A stretch of 9,336 nt of DNA. It comes from DATJFQ01 sp035495555 (GTDB lineage Bacteria; Acidobacteriota; Vicinamibacteria; Vicinamibacterales; 2-12-FULL-66-21). Location: the NCBI GenBank assembly GCA_035495555.1, contig DATJFQ010000119.1:1-9336 (forward strand). The letters are read 5' to 3'. The notes under the pieces are model-generated. The model made no database searches, had not been told where the DNA came from, and worked only from the letters and a program-made list of their open reading frames with translations. The translations under genes and the position numbers were made by a program. Shown piece after piece: positions 6,678 through 9,336 of this stretch; within the stretch, counting starts at the first letter, position 1; the number at the start of each line of letters is the position of its first letter.

Positions 6678-7753
6678 GCGGCTGGCACCGGACGCTTCCC
6701 GAAGTCGCTCGCGATGGCCGCGTCGACGATCGTGTCGATGTAGTCGACCACGCGCGGACAACAGATCCGATGCGGCGTGAGCCGCTCGTCCGCTTCGGAC
6801 GTGTCGAAGCGCACGCGCATCTGAAGGTACGGCCGGTAGACCAGCCCGGTTTGCAGTGTGCGCCGCAGCGCCGGCGAGGGCATCAGCATCAACGCGGGAC
6901 GCACAACGCGCTGCCACCAGAGCGGACGCACGCGCATGGGCAGGCGACGACCGAATCGCGACGACAGGTGCTCGGCGAGCGCGCCAAGCGTCGTGTCGCG
7001 CCCTGGACCGGCCGCCAGATGATACGTTCGCCCGAGCGTCGCAGGATCGCGTGACAACGCCAGAAGGGCGGTCGTGACGTAATCGACGGGCACGATATCG
7101 AGCTGTCCGTCGCCGTCATACGGAACAACCGGCAGCCAGCCGCGTGCGATGACTTTCAGGGGCCAGTAAAGGACCTTGAATGATCCCGTTTTCCCGGTGC
7201 GGCTGTCGCCAACGACGATGGATGGCCGGTGCACCGCGATCGGCAGCCGCGCCATCGCCGCGCGGAGTTCGAGCTCCGACTCGTACTTCGTCTGCTCGTA
7301 CGTGTTGTTGAAGCCCTCGGAGCCCGACAGATCGGATTCTCTGACGAGCGCGGCGCGCCGTCCCGCGACGTAGCACGTTGACACCGCGTCCAGACGCTCC
7401 AGGCGCGGCAGCCGGCGGCAGACGTCGAGCACGTTTCGCGTGCCGCCGACGTTGATGCGGCGGGCTTCGTCGAGCGGGTGATCGAATGCCACGGTTGCCG
7501 CGCAGTGCACCACGTGCGTCACATCGGCGAGCGCCGGCGGCGGCACGCCGAGCCCGGGTTCGGTGACGTCTCCCGACATCGCTGCGATGTGCGTCGCTCG
7601 CGCGATCTGCTGGTCCGCAAGAATCGCCGCGAAGCGATCCAGCGGCGGGCGCACCAGGCAGAGGATGCGGTCGAAGCGGTCGTCTTCTGCCGCGCGCGCA
7701 AGGATCTCGCGGCCGACCATGCCCGTGGCGCCGGTCAGAAGCAGTGTGGCCAC
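6674..7753 (-). CDS. Thioester-reductase-like SDR (NAD-binding 4 / male-sterility type)
   Basis: This 359-residue extended short-chain dehydrogenase has TGATGMVG (7-14), the nucleotide-binding Gly motif near the N terminus. D62 in SGDVTEPGLG is typical of thioester reductase domains. HVVHCAATVAFD follows at 80-91. The catalytic set is S125 (AVST) with Y152 and K156 (TYEQTKYESE). HRPSIVVGDSRTGKTG around 175-190 is the usual extended-SDR segment. Relatives reduce fatty acyl-CoA or carrier-bound thioesters to aldehydes or alcohols; others are sugar or sterol epimerase/dehydrogenases. The lipid-gene neighbours favour a lipid substrate, but that is inference. The start codon is GTG at 7753, 18 bases after the uraD stop, with no good Shine-Dalgarno. 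A palindrome overlaps that junction. The C terminus (YRPYLQMRVRFDTS) is similar to the tail region of fatty acyl reductases by impression only. Confidence 0.82.
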   Translation of the reverse strand: MATLLLTGATGMVGREILARAAEDDRFDRILCLVRPPLDRFAAILADQQIARATHIAAMSGDVTEPGLGVPPPALADVTHVVHCAATVAFDHPLDEARRINVGGTRNVLDVCRRLPRLERLDAVSTCYVAGRRAALVRESDLSGSEGFNNTYEQTKYESELELRAAMARLPIAVHRPSIVVGDSRTGKTGSFKVLYWPLKVIARGWLPVVPYDGDGQLDIVPVDYVTTALLALSRDPATLGRTYHLAAGPGRDTTLGALAEHLSSRFGRRLPMRVRPLWWQRVVRPALMLMPSPALRRTLQTGLVYRPYLQMRVRFDTSEADERLTPHRICCPRVVDYIDTIVDAAIASDFGKRPVPAA

Positions 7754-7764
7754 TCGAGGTGTAT

Positions 7765-7777
7765 GTCTAATTTAGAC
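7765..7777. promoter_or_regulatory. Perfect 13-bp palindrome at the uraD/SDR junction, candidate operator
   Basis: GTCTAA-T-TTAGAC is a perfect inverted repeat with 6-base arms around one base. It overlaps the uraD stop codon (7772-7774) and lies 11 bases before the GTG of the SDR gene. It is AT-rich in GC-rich surroundings. The size and symmetry suit a dimeric regulator's operator at a promoter for the lipid genes. A TAAATT on the minus strand inside it could serve as a -10, but no -35 is evident. I do not recognise the regulator. Confidence 0.35.
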
Positions 7778-8278
7778 CACGGCGGCGAGCCGCGAGTCGC
7801 ATATTTTCGCGTGTTCCGCGGCCGCGATCAGCATCTCCTCGTCGGGATGGTTCGTCAGCCGCTCACGCAGGATCTGCAGCATCTGCTCCGCAGTCTTGCC
7901 GGTGGCGCACACGATGAAGAGATACCCGAACCGCGACTCGTACTCGCGATTCGATTCGAGCAGCCGCTGCAGTACGACCCCATCGGCTCCCGAGATGCCG
8001 GACTGCTCGCGTGCAGAGGATACCGCGGCGGCCTCACCGAAGCGGGCGCGCAAAGCGCTCCTGTCTCCTATACGTGGATGGTGCACGAAAGCCTGTTTCC
8101 AGTCGTCGGTCGAAAGGGCGAACCATTCCTCACGCGCCGCGGCGCGTGCCGCCTCGAGCGAGCCGAAGGGCCGCCGCGCGAGCATGCGACTCACCCAGCG
8201 TTCGGCGCCGCAGCAGATGCGCAGCTCGCCGGCTGCTTCCGCTGCCGGCGCGCAGTCAATCCGTTGCCAGCGTTCCAT
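7772..8278 (-). CDS. uraD: 2-oxo-4-hydroxy-4-carboxy-5-ureidoimidazoline (OHCU) decarboxylase
   Basis: This 168-residue enzyme is the third step of urate breakdown. It removes CO2 from OHCU to give S-allantoin, cytoplasmic and without cofactor. Family signs are FVHHPRIGD (64-72), holding the catalytic histidine; EQSGI (91-95), with the substrate-contacting Glu and Gln; NREYESRFGYLFIVCATGK (110-128), the strongest family block; and RLTNHPDEE (140-148). The length is that of the stand-alone family. The ATG at 8278 lies inside the end of alc, an overlap of 23 bases, implying coupled translation. No Shine-Dalgarno is evident. Urate oxidase, HIU hydrolase and allantoinase are not in the window and may lie to the right, upstream of alc. 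Confidence 0.93.
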   Translation of the reverse strand: MERWQRIDCAPAAEAAGELRICCGAERWVSRMLARRPFGSLEAARAAAREEWFALSTDDWKQAFVHHPRIGDRSALRARFGEAAAVSSAREQSGISGADGVVLQRLLESNREYESRFGYLFIVCATGKTAEQMLQILRERLTNHPDEEMLIAAAEHAKICDSRLAAVV

Positions 8279-9272
8279 AGACGCGGAACCGGCTGACGCC
8301 GCCGTCGGGGAAGATGTTCAAGCGCACGTGTGACACGACGCCTGTGTCGCGAAGCTCGCGCGCAAAGAGATGGCGCCGATGCGCGTGCAGCTTGACGCGC
8401 GGCAGCAACTCGGCCCACACCTCGCCGGCGAGCGCCGTCGGCGCAGCGCCAGGACTGTTGCAGGCCTCGACGGATGCCTCGTCGGGGTAGTTGCCCTTGA
8501 AATGAGTGGTATCGATCTCGATCTTCCGAATCCGCCCCGGCGCGCCAAGCCGCAGGATCAACCAATCGTGACCCGGCCCGCGGCGTCGTCGCGTCTCCCA
8601 GCCGTCGCCCATGTTCGCAGCGCGGCCGGGCATGATGATGTTGTCCTTCGCGCCGTAATGCATGTCGCTCACGGCCAGCACGAGCCCGCCGTGCTCGATT
8701 CGCGCGAGATCGATCGCGCGGCCCCCGGCCGCCACGCGAGCCCAATCGACCGCCGCCTCTCCGTAAACGCGCAGCCTCGCGACGCCTCCGTCGGGAAAGA
8801 TGTTCAGGCGCACGTGAGTCCAGGCGGCCGACCCGGCGATCGGGACAAAGTTGTCGGAGTCCCCTTTCAAAGCCGTTTTCGGCAGGATTTCGGTCCAGGG
8901 CGGTCCCCCTGTCGACGCAAGCGCCGGCGTCACGGGGCGGCTGGTGTCGAGCGCATCGATCGAACAGTGGGTAGGAAAATTGCCCGTGAAAAACCGCGTG
9001 CTGACGTTCACTCCCTGAATGCGTCCGCGAACGCCGAGCTGGATGACGCACCAATCGTAGCCCGGCGTGCGCCGCCGCCGCGATTCCCAGCCGTCCATCC
9101 ACTTCCCGCGCGTCGTGAACTTTTCGGGGACGAAGACTGGCGGCGAAGCCTTGACGATATTCCGGCGCGAGGCGAAGAAATCGTCGCTCGCCGCGAGCGC
9201 CCGTCCGCCGATTCGCTCGGACGCGAGATCGACGAGGGACGCGAAAGACGCAGTGCTATGATCGGCCGCCAT
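8256..9272 (-). CDS. alc: Allantoicase (allantoate amidinohydrolase)
   Basis: This 338-residue enzyme hydrolyses allantoate to ureidoglycolate and urea in purine catabolism (EC 3.5.3.4). It consists of two homologous jelly-roll repeats, the family hallmark. Repeat 1 has DGWESRRRRTPGYDW (60-74), TGNFP (96-100) and HVRLNIFPDGGVARLRVYG (153-171). Repeat 2 has DGWETRRRRGPGHDW (223-237), KGNYP (259-263) and HVRLNIFPDGGVSRFRVYG (315-333). The length is normal for the family. The start at 9272 (MAADHSTASF) is preceded by AGGAT nine bases upstream; a longer reading to 9320 translates the GCAAAGATC repeats, so it was rejected. It is the first gene of the run seen here, overlapping uraD by 23 bases. 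The repeat cluster directly upstream may hold its promoter, or the gene may be preceded by others outside the window. Confidence 0.95.
   Translation of the reverse strand: MAADHSTASFASLVDLASERIGGRALAASDDFFASRRNIVKASPPVFVPEKFTTRGKWMDGWESRRRRTPGYDWCVIQLGVRGRIQGVNVSTRFFTGNFPTHCSIDALDTSRPVTPALASTGGPPWTEILPKTALKGDSDNFVPIAGSAAWTHVRLNIFPDGGVARLRVYGEAAVDWARVAAGGRAIDLARIEHGGLVLAVSDMHYGAKDNIIMPGRAANMGDGWETRRRRGPGHDWLILRLGAPGRIRKIEIDTTHFKGNYPDEASVEACNSPGAAPTALAGEVWAELLPRVKLHAHRRHLFARELRDTGVVSHVRLNIFPDGGVSRFRVYGTLATD
8295..8816 (-). repeat. Internal duplication in allantoicase visible as near-identical DNA (8295-8330 and 8781-8816)
   Basis: Two 36-base stretches, 8295-8330 and 8781-8816, differ at only three positions. 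They encode the HVRLNIFPDGGV block of the two allantoicase halves. A second pair, around 8561-8606 and 9050-9095, encodes the DGWExRRRR block and is less conserved. This is a protein-domain duplication rather than a mobile repeat. The high identity reflects shared coding constraint and codon choice. Confidence 0.8.
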
Positions 9273-9280
9273 GGGCAGAG

Positions 9281-9285
9281 ATCCT
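9281..9285 (-). promoter_or_regulatory. Candidate Shine-Dalgarno AGGAT for alc
   Basis: On the minus strand AGGAT stands nine bases before the ATG at 9272, a slightly partial ribosome-binding site at acceptable spacing. It supports that start over the ATG at 9320. It abuts the GCAAAGATC repeat cluster. Confidence 0.45.
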
Positions 9286-9287
9286 AC

Positions 9288-9336
9288 GCAAAGATCACGC
9301 AAAGATCGAAAGATGGGCAAAGATCTGCCGCAAAGA
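9288..9336. repeat. Cluster of GCAAAGATC repeats upstream of alc
   Basis: GCAAAGATC occurs at 9288-9296, 9299-9307 and 9317-9325. A fourth copy is cut by the window edge at 9330-9336 and a degenerate copy (GAAAGATG) sits at 9308-9315. Spacing is 9-13 bases, all in the same orientation as the copies at 4330-4347. The array continues past the right edge. It occupies the 5' region of alc on the other strand. Confidence 0.85.

Noticed and set aside
7478..8296. Open frame of 272 codons on the plus strand over SDR and uraD
   Set aside because: It is antisense to two well-supported genes, including the conserved uraD motifs, and has no recognisable domain.
9273..9320. Longer allantoicase start at 9320
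   Set aside because: The added 16 residues translate the GCAAAGATC repeats. The ATG at 9272 has AGGAT upstream and starts a normal-length enzyme.
9286..9336. CRISPR array
   Set aside because: The repeats are only 9 bases, with spacers of 0-10 bases, and no cas gene is present.

Overview
The window is GC-rich throughout and densely packed with bacterial chromosomal genes. I infer an uncultured Acidobacteriota-like organism, possibly Vicinamibacteria. The grounds are the high GC, a small secreted protein with a TonB C-terminal domain, a Tat-exported multicopper oxidase, and intergenic clusters of a GCAAAGATC repeat that I associate with that group. This assignment is an impression and was not tested. 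No RNA gene, CRISPR array, transposase or phage gene was seen, and no gene-free stretch exceeds 181 bases.

Left part (1-4328): the window opens with the last codons of a plus-strand gene and a hairpin. A small secreted protein with a TonB C-terminal domain (243-650, +) follows behind a perfect AGGAGG. It overlaps tail-to-tail by 38 bases with a class I SAM methyltransferase (613-1341, -). The methyltransferase is divergent, across 95 bases, from a very large (963 aa) Tat-exported multicopper oxidase (1437-4328, +) that keeps all four copper motifs.

Right part (4353-9272): six genes all read on the minus strand with overlaps or gaps of at most 18 bases. In transcription order they are allantoicase (alc), OHCU decarboxylase (uraD), a thioester-reductase-like SDR, a CDP-alcohol phosphatidyltransferase, a diacylglycerol-kinase-family lipid kinase, and a CDP-diglyceride synthase. 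The first two belong to purine (urate/allantoin) breakdown. The last four are joined by ATGA-type or 8-base overlaps and form a compact phospholipid module: lipid kinase makes the phosphatidate, CdsA activates it to the CDP-lipid, and the phosphatidyltransferase swaps CMP for an alcohol head group. The SDR may reduce an acyl thioester or modify a lipid precursor. A perfect 13-bp palindrome sits exactly at the purine/lipid junction.

The most interesting item is the four-gene lipid module, which looks like an accessory route to a non-housekeeping (perhaps ether or unusual-head-group) phospholipid. Next come the oversized multicopper oxidase, the junction palindrome and the GCAAAGATC repeat clusters.
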